Shown here in pieces: positions 28,409-36,724 of a stretch of 64,000 nucleotides of DNA. The DNA lies in the NCBI RefSeq assembly GCF_007556755.1, contig NZ_VJOO01000003.1, positions 124,001 to 188,000 of the forward strand, read 5' to 3'. The notes below the pieces were generated by a model that saw only the letters and a program-made list of their open reading frames with translations, did not search any database and was not told the origin of the DNA. The DNA comes from Tepidimonas fonticaldi. GTDB taxonomy: Bacteria; Pseudomonadota; Gammaproteobacteria; Burkholderiales; Burkholderiaceae_C. Position numbers and translations under genes: made by a program. Each line of letters opens with the position of its first letter. Position 1 is the stretch's first letter.

Positions 28409-29098
28409 TTAGAACGGCAAAAGCGTCAAAAAGAACCGTGCCAGCCAGCCAAATGTTTGCGCATCGGCCGGCGCCCCGCGACCGCGCGACAGCACGCGCA
28501 CGTTGGCCACCTGGGTGCTGGGCACGACGTTGCCCGGCTGGATGACGCGCGGGTCCACCGTGCCGCTGAACTGCAGCACGTCCACCGCCTGGTTGACGCC
28601 GATCTGCTTCTCGCCGATGACGACCAGGTGGCCATTGGGCAGCACCTCGGTCACCACCGCGGTGATGGAGCCGCGGAAGGTGTTGCTGGCCTCGGTCTTG
28701 CCGTCGCCCTTGAAGGTGTTGCTGGACTTGGCGCCGGTGGTCAGATCGCCCAGCACCGTGCCGGTGACGAACGGAAAGGCCGACACGCTCGCGCCGATGC
28801 TGCTTTCGCGCGCCACATCGGTCTTGGCGCTTTGCGAGGCGGACAGCGACTCGGTGATCTGGATCGTCAGCACATCGCCCGGCAGGCGCGCGCGGTGGTC
28901 CTCGAAGCCCGGCCGGTACGCCACCGCGGTGTAGAGCGAGCCGCTGGGCGCTTCGGTCACGGCCGGGCGCGTCTGCGGGTAGCGGATGCCGTCCTCGGGC
29001 GGTTTGGCCAGATCCACGTCCGGAATCTGGGACAGCGAGGCGCAGCCTCCCAGCAGGGCGGCGGCGGCCACGGCGAGCAGGCGGCGGGCGGCGTTCAT
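28409..29098 (-). CDS. flgH: Flagellar L-ring lipoprotein FlgH
   Basis: 229-residue outer-membrane lipoprotein forming the L ring. Lipobox LLGGC at about residues 15-19; the motifs ARLPGDVLTIQITE, SNTFKGDGKTEASNTFRGSITAVV, GEKQIGVNQ and FSGTVDPRVIQPGNVVPSTQVANVRV are characteristic. 25 bases after flgG; flgI follows. Confidence 0.97.
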   Translation of the reverse strand: MNAARRLLAVAAAALLGGCASLSQIPDVDLAKPPEDGIRYPQTRPAVTEAPSGSLYTAVAYRPGFEDHRARLPGDVLTIQITESLSASQSAKTDVARESSIGASVSAFPFVTGTVLGDLTTGAKSSNTFKGDGKTEASNTFRGSITAVVTEVLPNGHLVVIGEKQIGVNQAVDVLQFSGTVDPRVIQPGNVVPSTQVANVRVLSRGRGAPADAQTFGWLARFFLTLLPF

Positions 29099-29123
29099 GG
29101 CAAGGCTCCGGCAGGGGTGGGGA

Positions 29124-29903
29124 TCACAGCTGCGTCAGGCGCTGCAGCATCTGGTCGGACGTGGTCACGGCCTTGGAGTTGAGCTCGTAGGCGCGCTGGG
29201 TCTGGATCATGTTGACCAGCTCCTGCACGACGTTGACGTTGGAGCTTTCCAGATAGCCTTGCAGCGTCTGCCCAAAGCCTTCGGCCCCCGGGGGCCCTTC
29301 GACGGGCGCCCCCGAGACCTGCGACTCGCGAAACAGGTTTTGCCCGAGCGGTTCCAGCCCAGCGGGATTGATGAAATTGGCCAGTGTGATTTGGCCGATG
29401 ACCTGGGGCTGGGCGGCGTTGCCCACGGTGGCGGTCACCGTGCCGTCCTTGCCGATGGTCAGGCTGCGGGCGTTTTGCGGCACCTGGATGGCGTCGGCCA
29501 ACGGATAGCCCTGGTTGGTCACCAGCTGCCCCTCGTTGAGCTTGAAGCTGCCATCGCGCGTGTAGGCGATGCTGCCGTCGGGCAGCTGCACGCGGAAAAA
29601 TCCGTTGCCGTTGATGGCCACAGCCAGGTTGTCGTCCTCTTGCCGGAGGTTGCCCTGGGTGTAGGTGCGCGCCGTGGCCACCGTGCGCACGCCCAGGCCG
29701 ATCTGCAGCCCGGTGGGCAGCTCGGCGTTTTCGGTGGCGTTGCCGCCCACCTGCCGCAGGTTTTGGTAGATCAGGTCCTCGAACAGCGCCGTGCTGCGCT
29801 TGAAACCCGGCGTCCCCACGTTGGCCAGGTTGTGCGAGATGACGTCCAACTGCGTCTGCAGGGCCTGCATGCCCGTCTTGGCGATCTGAAGCGAATTGAT
29901 CAT
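29124..29903 (-). CDS. flgG: Distal rod protein FlgG
   Basis: 259 residues (family about 260). N-terminus INSLQIAKTGMQALQTQLDVISHNLANVGTPGFKR and C-terminus ESSNVNVVQELVNMIQTQRAYELNSKAVTTSDQMLQRL are the rod/hook D0 helices. Distinguished from FlgF by the YQNLRQVGG and LPTGLQIGLGVR segments. Lies 14 bases after flgF. Confidence 0.97.
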   Translation of the reverse strand: MINSLQIAKTGMQALQTQLDVISHNLANVGTPGFKRSTALFEDLIYQNLRQVGGNATENAELPTGLQIGLGVRTVATARTYTQGNLRQEDDNLAVAINGNGFFRVQLPDGSIAYTRDGSFKLNEGQLVTNQGYPLADAIQVPQNARSLTIGKDGTVTATVGNAAQPQVIGQITLANFINPAGLEPLGQNLFRESQVSGAPVEGPPGAEGFGQTLQGYLESSNVNVVQELVNMIQTQRAYELNSKAVTTSDQMLQRLTQL

Positions 29904-29917
29904 GAGAATTCTCCCGC

Positions 29918-30658
29918 TCAGGCGTTGAGGCTGAGCAACTGCGCGGCGCTCTGGTCGTTCTTCTCGGCGTTTTGCAACATCCGCATTTGCACTTCGTACT
30001 GGCGCGTGGCCGCGATCATGTCCACCATGGCCTGGATGGGATCGACGTTGGAGCCCTCCAGCATGCCGTCGATCAGGGTGGCGTTCTGGTCGGCCGGCAG
30101 GGGCTGGCCGTCACCGCCCCGAAACAGCCCGTCCTCGCCGCGCACCAGCTTTTGGCCCGCCTCCGGGGTCACCAGCTTCAGGCGGCCGACCTCCTGCGGG
30201 GCTTGCTCGCCCACCTTGGCGGTGACGGTGCCGTCGCGCCCGATGCGCACCTGCGCCCCCTCGGGGATGGTGAGCGGCGCACCCCCGGTCCCCAGCATCG
30301 GCAGGCCATTGAAGCCGACCAGGTTGCCCTGGGCATTCACCTGCAACGCGCCGGCGCGGGTGTAGGCCTCGGTGCCATCCAGGGCCTGGATGGCGAAGAA
30401 GGCGTTGCCCACGGCGGCCACATCCAGCGGGCGCCCGGTGTTTTGCATCGGTCCCGCCTTGTCCAGGTAGCCCGGCGTCGCCTCCAGCGCATGCACCCGC
30501 GTCGTCGCCCCCTCGCCCTGCAGAGGCACCGCGCGAAACGTCGACAGCTCGGCCCGAAAGCCGGTGGTGGTGACGTTGGCCAGGTTGTGCGCGATGACCT
30601 GATGGCGCTGCATCGCCGCAGACGCCCCGGACAGCGTGGTGTAGATGACGCGGTCCAT
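29918..30658 (-). CDS. flgF: Proximal rod protein FlgF
   Basis: 246 residues. MDRVIYTTLSGASAAMQRHQVIAHNLANVTTTGFRAE at the N-terminus and EGSNVDPIQAMVDMIAATRQYEVQMRMLQNAEKND at the C-terminus identify FlgF (FlgG has QELVNMIQTQRAYE instead). Sits between flgE and flgG in the standard order. Confidence 0.96.
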   Translation of the reverse strand: MDRVIYTTLSGASAAMQRHQVIAHNLANVTTTGFRAELSTFRAVPLQGEGATTRVHALEATPGYLDKAGPMQNTGRPLDVAAVGNAFFAIQALDGTEAYTRAGALQVNAQGNLVGFNGLPMLGTGGAPLTIPEGAQVRIGRDGTVTAKVGEQAPQEVGRLKLVTPEAGQKLVRGEDGLFRGGDGQPLPADQNATLIDGMLEGSNVDPIQAMVDMIAATRQYEVQMRMLQNAEKNDQSAAQLLSLNA

Positions 30659-30676
30659 GCCTTACTCCTCGCGACC

Positions 30677-31954
30677 TCAGCGCAGGTTGACCAGCGTTTG
30701 CTGCACCTGGTCCTGCGTCTTGATCGTCTGCGCATTGGCCTGGTAGTGCCGCTGCGCCACGATCATGTTGACCAGCTCCTGCGTCAGGTCGACGTTGGAC
30801 TCTTCCAGCGCGCCGGAGCGGATCAGGCCGAAGCGGCCGGTCAGCGGCTGGCCGATGATGGGGTCACCCGACGCCTGCGTCTTCTGCCAGTACCCGCCGT
30901 TGACGGGTTGCAGCCCCTGAACGTTGCGGAAGCGGGTCAGCATGATCTGACCGTTGGCCTGGCTCACCCCATTGGAGTAGCGGGCCGTGATGACACCGTC
31001 TTCCCCCACGTTAATCGAGGTCAGCTCGCCAGAGGGGTAGCCGTCTTGGGCGACCTCGTAAACCGCAAACTTGGAGCCAAACTGCGTGACCGTGGCCGCT
31101 GCGGGGTTGGTGGGATCGCCAAAATTCAGCGCCACATCGATGTTCGTGGCGGGCAGCCCGGCCGTGGCGTTGACCGCGCCAGCCGCAATCTGGATGTTGG
31201 TCAGCGTCAGCGGCAGCGTGGGCTTGCCGGTCGCCGGATCGAACGAGATCGTTCCCAGATTGGTTTCCGTGGCCGGCGTATTGGGCGGATCGGTGGGCTG
31301 ATAAACGGACACGACGTCCCAGGCGTTGGCCGCCGTCTTCACGAAATAGAGCTGCACCGGAATCGCGTTGCCCAGGGTGTCGTACACATTCATGGACGTG
31401 CCGAACTCCTTGTTGGCTGCCGTCAACGGTGCACCGACCGTTTGCACATCGGCCCGCGAGTCCAGGTTCATCGTCAGCTTGAGTTCCGTCGACATCTTGG
31501 GGTCGATGTTCTTGCCGGTCGGCAGATTCAACGGGACCGGCTCCACCGACGTCGGCTTGCCGGCGGTGTCGGTCTGATACCCGAGCAGCTTGGCCCCATT
31601 GTTGGTGATGATGTTGCCGTCGCGGTCGAGCTTGAACTCGCCGTTGCGCGTGTAGGCCAGGGAGCCGTCCGCCATCTGCACCGAGAAGAAGCCCTCCCCG
31701 TTGATGGCCATGTCCATGTTGTTGCCCGTGACCTTGATGTTGCCTTGCGTGAACATCTGGGCCACGGTGGCCACGCTCACGCCAATGCCGCCGTTGCTGC
31801 CGCCAGCCGCCCCGAGCGAGGCAGCGTACATTTCGGCAAACTCCGCCCGACCGGCCTTCATCCCGGTGGTGTTGGCGTTGGCGATGTTGTGGCCGATGAC
31901 GTCCAGGTTCTTGCTGGCGGCGTTCAATCCAGACAGGCCGGTTCCGAAACTCAT
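30677..31954 (-). CDS. flgE: Flagellar hook protein FlgE
   Basis: 425-residue hook subunit. MSFGTGLSGLNAASKNLDVIGHNIANANTTGMKAGRAEFAEMY at the start and EESNVDLTQELVNMIVAQRHYQANAQTIKTQDQVQQTLVNLR at the end form the D0 core; the middle (about 90-350) holds the two variable outer domains. GAGGAG ribosome site eight bases before the ATG. Slightly longer than E. coli FlgE (402), owing to the middle region. Confidence 0.97.
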   Translation of the reverse strand: MSFGTGLSGLNAASKNLDVIGHNIANANTTGMKAGRAEFAEMYAASLGAAGGSNGGIGVSVATVAQMFTQGNIKVTGNNMDMAINGEGFFSVQMADGSLAYTRNGEFKLDRDGNIITNNGAKLLGYQTDTAGKPTSVEPVPLNLPTGKNIDPKMSTELKLTMNLDSRADVQTVGAPLTAANKEFGTSMNVYDTLGNAIPVQLYFVKTAANAWDVVSVYQPTDPPNTPATETNLGTISFDPATGKPTLPLTLTNIQIAAGAVNATAGLPATNIDVALNFGDPTNPAAATVTQFGSKFAVYEVAQDGYPSGELTSINVGEDGVITARYSNGVSQANGQIMLTRFRNVQGLQPVNGGYWQKTQASGDPIIGQPLTGRFGLIRSGALEESNVDLTQELVNMIVAQRHYQANAQTIKTQDQVQQTLVNLR

Positions 31955-31990
31955 GGTGTGCTCCTCGTCGGGCAATAAACAACAAACGGA

Positions 31991-32644
31991 TCAAAGAAAG
32001 GCCAGGACCTGGTCGTAAGCCAGCGTGCCGCCATCGGTGCGCAGGCGCAGCGCGCCCTCGACCAAGCCCACCGACTGCACCTTGTGCAGCGCCAGCGGGG
32101 TGGCCGTGACGGACTGCCCGCCGCCCGTGGCGGTGACGCGCAGCGTGGCGACGCGGGCCGGGTCGACCGACCCGAGCGGCCACTCGAACGTCTGCAGGCC
32201 CGCCCCCCGTCCGCCCAAATCGACGGTGCCCAGCACCTCGCCGGCGCGGCCCAGAATCTCGACGCTCACGCGGTCCGCGGCACCAGCCAGATTGAACGCG
32301 CCGCGTGCCTTGCCGTCGGCCACGACCAGGCCGTTGCCTTCGCTCGCCACCTCGCGGCCCACGAGCTGGGCGCCCTGGATGCTGCTGACCATGCCGAACT
32401 GCGTCGCCAGGCTCTTGAGCGTCTCGTTGACCTGCTGCAGGCCGACCACCTGGTTGATCTGCGCCATCTGCGTGGTCATCTGCGCGTTGTCCAGCGGATT
32501 GAGCGGATCCTGGTTGTTGAGCTGCGCGACGAAGAGCTTGAGAAACCGCTCCTGCGCGGCCTTGGGGTCGGTCGATTCGGCCTGCGCGCCGCCGCGGGCG
32601 TTGTAGGCGTCGATCTCGCTGTTGCTCAAGGGGGTCATGAACAT
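31991..32644 (-). CDS. flgD: Hook-capping scaffold protein FlgD
   Basis: 217 residues. The conserved N-terminal motif AQERFLKLFVAQLNNQDPLNPLDNAQMTTQMAQ is diagnostic of FlgD, which caps the growing hook and is removed on completion; the remainder folds as FlgD Ig/tudor-like domains. A second start codon (MTPLS) lies two codons after the first and may be the real one. 24 bases after flgC. Confidence 0.96.
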   Translation of the reverse strand: MFMTPLSNSEIDAYNARGGAQAESTDPKAAQERFLKLFVAQLNNQDPLNPLDNAQMTTQMAQINQVVGLQQVNETLKSLATQFGMVSSIQGAQLVGREVASEGNGLVVADGKARGAFNLAGAADRVSVEILGRAGEVLGTVDLGGRGAGLQTFEWPLGSVDPARVATLRVTATGGGQSVTATPLALHKVQSVGLVEGALRLRTDGGTLAYDQVLAFL

Positions 32645-32668
32645 GGCGTCTGTCCTTCGATGCGGGGA

Positions 32669-33073
32669 TCACTGCCCCATCTGCAGGGTCTTCAACAACA
32701 GCGACTTGGCTGTGTTCATGACCTCGACGTTGTTTTGGTACGAGCGCGCCGTGGCGATCATGTTGACCATCTCCTCCACCGGGTTGACGTTGGAATAGGT
32801 CACATAACCCTGCGCATCGGCGCTGGGATGGTGCGGGTTGTAGACGCGGCGGTTGGGCGCATCGCTTTCCACCACCGTCTTGACCTTGACCCCGGCCGAT
32901 GCGGGCTCACCCATCGGCACGGTCTCGAACATCACTTGCCGCGCCTTATAGCCCCGCCCGTCGGGGCCCGCGACCGCGTCGGCATTCGCCAGGTTGCTGG
33001 CCACGGTGTTGAGGCGCTGGGCCTGGGCGCTGATGGCGCTGCCCGAGACATCGAAGATGCGAAACATCGACAT
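32669..33073 (-). CDS. flgC: Proximal rod protein FlgC
   Basis: 134 residues. MSMFRIFDVSGSAISAQAQRLNTVASNLANADAVAGPDG and SNVNPVEEMVNMIATARSYQNNVEVMNTAKSLLLKTLQMGQ are family signatures. Start ATG at 33071-33073, 13 bases after the flgB stop. Confidence 0.97.
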   Translation of the reverse strand: MSMFRIFDVSGSAISAQAQRLNTVASNLANADAVAGPDGRGYKARQVMFETVPMGEPASAGVKVKTVVESDAPNRRVYNPHHPSADAQGYVTYSNVNPVEEMVNMIATARSYQNNVEVMNTAKSLLLKTLQMGQ

Positions 33074-33086
33074 GGCGGCCTCCCGA

Positions 33087-33518
33087 TCACTGGCCCTGGA
33101 TGGCGCTGAGCATGGTCTTGACATGCCCGTTGATGAAGCGCAGCGTCGATTCGTACTGGACCGCGTTGTCGACGAAGTTGGCGCGCTGCTGGTCCAGATC
33201 CACGCTGTTTTGGTCCAACGACGGCTGGGTCTGCACGGTGTAAGCGACCTTGACCCGATCAACCACGCCCGCGGCGCTGTGCACCGCCGTGCGCAGGTGC
33301 CGCGGATCGCTGCCCGCCAGCCCGTCGCTGGCCGAGAGGGCCGTGCGGCGCGTGGCGGCACGGGCCTCTTGCAGAGCGGAGCGAAAGTCGAAATCCCGCG
33401 CGACATAGCCCGCGGTTTCGGCGTTGGCGATGTTGCTCGCGATGACCTGCTGACGGTAGGCGCGCAACTGCAGGGCCTGTCCCAGCAGGTCCATGCGATC
33501 GGTCAGTCGGTTCAACAT
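33087..33518 (-). CDS. flgB: Proximal rod protein FlgB
   Basis: 143 residues, first gene of the flgBCDEFGHIJKL operon. LGQALQLRAYRQQVIASNIANAETAGYVARDFDF is the FlgB signature; FVDNAVQYESTLRFINGHVKTMLSAIQG is its C-terminal helix. Upstream on this strand a perfect TTGACA lies at 33605-33610 with only a weak -10 (CGGAAT at 33582-33587), as expected of an activator-dependent early/middle flagellar promoter. Confidence 0.96.
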   Translation of the reverse strand: MLNRLTDRMDLLGQALQLRAYRQQVIASNIANAETAGYVARDFDFRSALQEARAATRRTALSASDGLAGSDPRHLRTAVHSAAGVVDRVKVAYTVQTQPSLDQNSVDLDQQRANFVDNAVQYESTLRFINGHVKTMLSAIQGQ

Positions 33519-33702
33519 GGCGGCCTCGGCGGTTGGCGTGACAAGATTGGCAATTGCCCGGAGGGTCTGGACGGTGTCGCGATTCCGTCGCTCGATGAAG
33601 ACATTGTCAAAAACTTGAGGGCGGACGAAGCGGCGATAAGCACCCCCCGAAGCGGCGCATTTCGGGCGATTGCTTAGGGGCCTGCCGGCCTACAGTGCGC
33701 TT
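33519..33702. promoter_or_regulatory. Divergent flgB / flgA control region
   Basis: 184 bases between the divergent flgB and flgA genes. Minus strand: TTGACA at 33605-33610 for flgB. Plus strand: GGCGATAA at 33632-33639 resembles a sigma-28 -10 but has no matching -35. A small palindrome TCAA-AAAC-TTGA is at 33607-33618. No convincing FlhDC or sigma-54 site could be found by eye. Confidence 0.4.
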
Positions 33703-34485
33703 GTGTTCTGCTCGGCCCGACCCTCCTCTCCCCGCTGGCGGCAAACGATGTCGGCCGGCTTGGCGGCAGCCGCCCTGCTGTGGGGCGGCGGGGTTGCGCA
33801 GGCGCAGCCCCAGACGCCGCAGCCCGCTGCGGCCGAGCTGGGTTCCGCCCCGTGGCGTGCCCAGATCGGCCAATGGCTCAACGGCGAGGTGGGGCAGCAA
33901 TTGCGCGAGGGCACCCTGCCCGTGCCGCTGCGGGCCGACATCGAGGTCGGCACCCTGGACAGCCGCCTGCGCTTGGCGCCCTGCCAGCGGGTGGAGCCCC
34001 ACCTGCCCCCTGGCACCCGGCTGTGGGGCCGCAGCCGCATCGGGCTGCGCTGCACCGAGGGGCCGGTGCCCTGGAACGTCTTCCTGCCGATCTATGTGCG
34101 GGTCTGGGGGCCGGGCTGGGTGCTGCGGCGCCCGGTCGCGCCGGGCGAGACGCTGACCGCCGAGCATGCCGAACCCACCGAAGTGGAGTGGACCGCCCAC
34201 CGCGACAGCGTGCTGGTCGCGCCCAAAGACTGGGTGGGACTGGAAGCCGCGCGCGGTCTGGCCGCCGGACAGGTACTGCGCACCGGGTTGGTGCGCGCGC
34301 CCTACGCCTTTGGCATGGGCAGTGTGGTGCGGGTGCGGGTCGAAGGCCAAGGCTTTACACTGACCGCCACCGCCGAGGCACTGGGCGACGGGCGCGTGGG
34401 CGAGTCCGTGCGCGTGCGGCTGGCCAACCGCCGGGTGCTGACCGGCACCGTGGTGGATGCCCAGACGGTCTCGGTTCCCTTGTGA
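33703..34485 (+). CDS. flgA: P-ring assembly chaperone FlgA
   Basis: About 260 residues; periplasmic chaperone needed for FlgI ring assembly, with an N-terminal signal and C-terminal SAF domain (about 130-258: RRPVAPGETLTAEHAE..., ending LTATAEALGDGRVGESVRVRLANRRVLTGTVVDAQTVSVP). Start is uncertain: GTG at 33703 gives a signal with Arg residues before the hydrophobic core (SAGLAAAALLWGGGVAQA); ATG at 33748 would drop the charged part, TTG at 33670 would lengthen it. Divergent from flgB and followed by flgM on the same strand. Confidence 0.88.
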   Translation: MFCSARPSSPRWRQTMSAGLAAAALLWGGGVAQAQPQTPQPAAAELGSAPWRAQIGQWLNGEVGQQLREGTLPVPLRADIEVGTLDSRLRLAPCQRVEPHLPPGTRLWGRSRIGLRCTEGPVPWNVFLPIYVRVWGPGWVLRRPVAPGETLTAEHAEPTEVEWTAHRDSVLVAPKDWVGLEAARGLAAGQVLRTGLVRAPYAFGMGSVVRVRVEGQGFTLTATAEALGDGRVGESVRVRLANRRVLTGTVVDAQTVSVPL

Positions 34486-34510
34486 ATCCCCACAAACGTC
34501 AAAAAAGGGG

Positions 34511-34537
34511 TAAAGTCCGGGCTCATCCTGCCGATAA
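34511..34537 (+). promoter_or_regulatory. Sigma-28 (FliA) promoter of flgM
   Basis: TAAAGTCC, exactly 11 bases, GCCGATAA: the -10 is identical to the enterobacterial class 3 consensus and the -35 differs at two positions. It lies 41 bases before the flgM ATG, so FliA would drive its own anti-sigma factor. Confidence 0.93.
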
Positions 34538-34577
34538 CGCTCTCAGATGACCTCTGGTACGGGGTCTGGAGAGTGCC

Positions 34578-34916
34578 ATGAAAGTCAACAACTCGCCTGA
34601 ATCCAAGTTCGGCCTGCCGACTCCGGTGTCCAAGCGCACCGCGGAGGGGGTGAGTTCGCCCGCGACCAGCAATGCGCCGACGCCCGCCGAGACGGCCAGC
34701 GCCAGCGTCAAGTTCTCCCCGGTCACGCAAGCCATGACCAACGGTGTGGCACGCTCCGGCACGGACAGCTTCGACGCCGCCAAGGTGGAGGCCATGCGGA
34801 CCGCCATCCAAAACGGCAGCTTTTCGGTGAACGCCGAAGCCATTGCCGACAAATTGCTCAGCAGCGCCCGCGAGCTGCTCGGTGTGGCCGCGGCCGGAGC
34901 GCGCCGCTCCAGTTGA
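34578..34916 (+). CDS. flgM: Anti-sigma-28 factor FlgM
   Basis: 112 residues, mostly disordered. The C-terminal half (DSFDAAKVEAMRTAIQNGSFSVNAEAIADKLLSSARELL) is the FliA-binding helical segment found in all FlgM proteins. It holds FliA inactive until the hook is complete and is then exported. Preceded by a sigma-28 promoter; followed by flgN after 9 bases. Confidence 0.95.
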   Translation: MKVNNSPESKFGLPTPVSKRTAEGVSSPATSNAPTPAETASASVKFSPVTQAMTNGVARSGTDSFDAAKVEAMRTAIQNGSFSVNAEAIADKLLSSARELLGVAAAGARRSS

Positions 34917-34925
34917 TGGCATTCC

Positions 34926-35303
34926 ATGGCCGACGTCGATTGGACGCCTGCGCTCGAAGGACTGCGTGATCGGCTCGATCAAGCCTTGCAAGTGTTGACA
35001 CGGCATGCCGCCGGCGAGGTGGATGCCGACGCCTGGGTGGCGGCCTGCGCCGATCTGGCTCAGGCCTTTTCGGCCGTGCGCCCGCTGATTCAGCGCCCCG
35101 CTCCCGCCAACCGCCCCGCGGATGTGGCCGTGCTGCTGGCCGATATCGGCCAACGGCTGCTCACCCTGAACGACCTGCAGGCCCGCTTGTCGGGTGCGAC
35201 GCGCCACGCGCTGGCGCAACTGCTGCCACAGGACGATTTGCAGGCCTACACCCGCCTGGGGCGTCAGCGCCCAGGCCGCGGTGGCGTGGGCGGCTACGGC
35301 TGA
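34926..35303 (+). CDS. flgN: Flagellar export chaperone FlgN
   Basis: 125-residue helical protein. Position directly after flgM and the coiled pattern with the C-terminal SGATRHALAQLLPQDD..AYTRLG segment (usual FlgN ending r....l..L.......YgrdGr) indicate FlgN, the chaperone that delivers FlgK and FlgL to the export gate. Sequence conservation is low, so position carries much of the call. Converges with fliA, 18 bases apart. Confidence 0.88.
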   Translation: MADVDWTPALEGLRDRLDQALQVLTRHAAGEVDADAWVAACADLAQAFSAVRPLIQRPAPANRPADVAVLLADIGQRLLTLNDLQARLSGATRHALAQLLPQDDLQAYTRLGRQRPGRGGVGGYG

Positions 35304-35321
35304 CCGCAGCCGCAGACCGTG

Positions 35322-36041
35322 TCAGTGCTCGCGCAAGCGGGCGCGCAGACGGGCCACCGCCTGCGAATGGAGCTGGCTGACCCGCGACTCGGTGACGCCC
35401 AGCACGGCCGCGATCTCTTTCAGGTTCATGTCGTGCTCGTAGTACATGCTCATCACGTACTGCTCGCGCTCGGGCAGTTTGCCAATCGCCTCGACGAGCG
35501 CCGCGCGCATGCGCTGATCGGCCAGGATGCTCTCCGGGTTGTGCTCGCCGTCGTCGGGCAAAAAGCGATCCAAAAACCCCTCGTCGTCTTCGCTGCGGCC
35601 CCCCAAATCCTCCAGGTAGACCAACTGCGTCCCGCGCATGCGGGCGAGGGTGTCGTGGTAGTCGGCCAGCGACATGCCCAACTCCTGTGCGATCTCGGAT
35701 TCCTTGGGAGGGCGCTGCAAGCGCTGCTCCAGCCGGTGGATGGCCGCCTCGATGTCTTTTTGCAGCTTGCGCGAGCCGCGCGACATCCAGTCCGCGTCGC
35801 GCAGCTCGTCGAGCATGGCACCGCGGATGCGCTGGCTGGCGAAGGTCTCGAACTGCACCCCCATGGACGGCTCGTAGCGGGCCAGCGCCTCGGTCAGGCC
35901 GATCATGCCCACCTGGATGAGGTCATCGATCTCGACGCTGGCCGGCAGGCGCGCAATCATCAAATGGGCCAGCCGATGCACCAAAGGGGCGTACTGCCGC
36001 AACTGCGCATCTCGGTCGAGCGTGCCCTTGGGCGTATACAT
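35322..36041 (-). CDS. fliA: Flagellar sigma factor FliA (sigma-28)
   Basis: 239-residue sigma factor for late flagellar and chemotaxis genes. Region 2 (YAPLVHRLAHLMIARLPASVEIDDLIQVGMIGLTEALARYEP... and FETFASQRIRGAMLDELRDADW), region 3, and region 4 helix-turn-helix (MNLKEIAAVLGVTESRVSQLHSQAVARLR) are complete. Start at MYTPKGTLDRD; longer in-frame extensions have no ribosome site. Fifth gene of flhB-flhA-flhF-flhG-like-fliA, 50 bases after its neighbour. Its inhibitor FlgM is encoded on the opposite strand next door. Confidence 0.96.
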   Translation of the reverse strand: MYTPKGTLDRDAQLRQYAPLVHRLAHLMIARLPASVEIDDLIQVGMIGLTEALARYEPSMGVQFETFASQRIRGAMLDELRDADWMSRGSRKLQKDIEAAIHRLEQRLQRPPKESEIAQELGMSLADYHDTLARMRGTQLVYLEDLGGRSEDDEGFLDRFLPDDGEHNPESILADQRMRAALVEAIGKLPEREQYVMSMYYEHDMNLKEIAAVLGVTESRVSQLHSQAVARLRARLREH

Positions 36042-36091
36042 CAACAACTCCGACGATCGGATCGGCCGGGGCGGTGATACCGGGCAGAACA

Positions 36092-36724
36092 TCAGCATGG
36101 CCGCCGTCCGCCTCCCTCGCCGCCGGGCACGTCCAGCGTCCACGCGGCATCCAGTATCTTGTACAGCACCGCCTCGCCTCCTGGCTCGGCCGATGGGTAT
36201 TCATGATACCCCAGCCACCACACGGCCGGCACCCAACCCAGGTGCGCCTGGCAGGTGCGCTGCAGCGCGGACAGCGCGGCATGCAACGGCGCCGGCGCGC
36301 AATCGCCCCTCGCACCGGCGCAGCCTTGCGCCTCGTCGGGCAGAGCCACCACGACGGGCTGCAATCCCGCCTGCCGCAAGACCTTGAGGGCGCGGTAAGC
36401 GGCCACCAGGGCGGCGGGCTCCGCGGTCAGCGCCACGAGCGGCCGGCCCCCGTCTTCGACCGGCCACCAGGATACGGCGGTATTGACCGGCGTGTGCCAG
36501 AGCCAGACGCCCCCGGCCTGCGGACCGTCGTCCGGCCATGTGCCGGGCAGCCCCTCGACCACGGCGGACGCCACCCCGATCGCCTCGCACCCTTGGCGCA
36601 GGCGCCACAGCAGCTCCAGCGACGCCGAGCCCCGCTCGGTCGCCACCACCGCCAGCACGCGGGTGGGCGGCTGCAGGTTCCACGCCAGCAGGCCGGCGGC
36701 CTGGTCGTGAACGGGCTCAAGCAT
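36092..36724 (-). CDS. flhG: FlhG/FleN-like protein without a P-loop
   Basis: 210 residues, in the flhF-fliA gap where flhG normally lies; its ATG overlaps the flhF stop by 8 bases. Residues 7-12 read DQAAGL, matching the N-terminal DQAxxL(R) motif of FlhG that stimulates the FlhF GTPase. The next segment RVLAVVATERGSASLELLWRL is laid out like the MinD-type start of FlhG (kviaVtSGKGGVGKTnvs.nLa), but GKGGVGKT is absent, so ATP binding is not expected. Later parts (LKVLRQAGLQPVVVALPD) keep the alternating strand-helix pattern. Likely role: FlhF regulator only. Assignment is inference from motif, order and length; it is weak as an FlhG by overall similarity. Confidence 0.6.
   Translation of the reverse strand: MLEPVHDQAAGLLAWNLQPPTRVLAVVATERGSASLELLWRLRQGCEAIGVASAVVEGLPGTWPDDGPQAGGVWLWHTPVNTAVSWWPVEDGGRPLVALTAEPAALVAAYRALKVLRQAGLQPVVVALPDEAQGCAGARGDCAPAPLHAALSALQRTCQAHLGWVPAVWWLGYHEYPSAEPGGEAVLYKILDAAWTLDVPGGEGGGRRPC

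Noticed and set aside
33632..33639. GGCGATAA as a sigma-28 promoter for flgA
   Set aside because: The required -35 is missing and the spacing to possible AAAAACTT is wrong.
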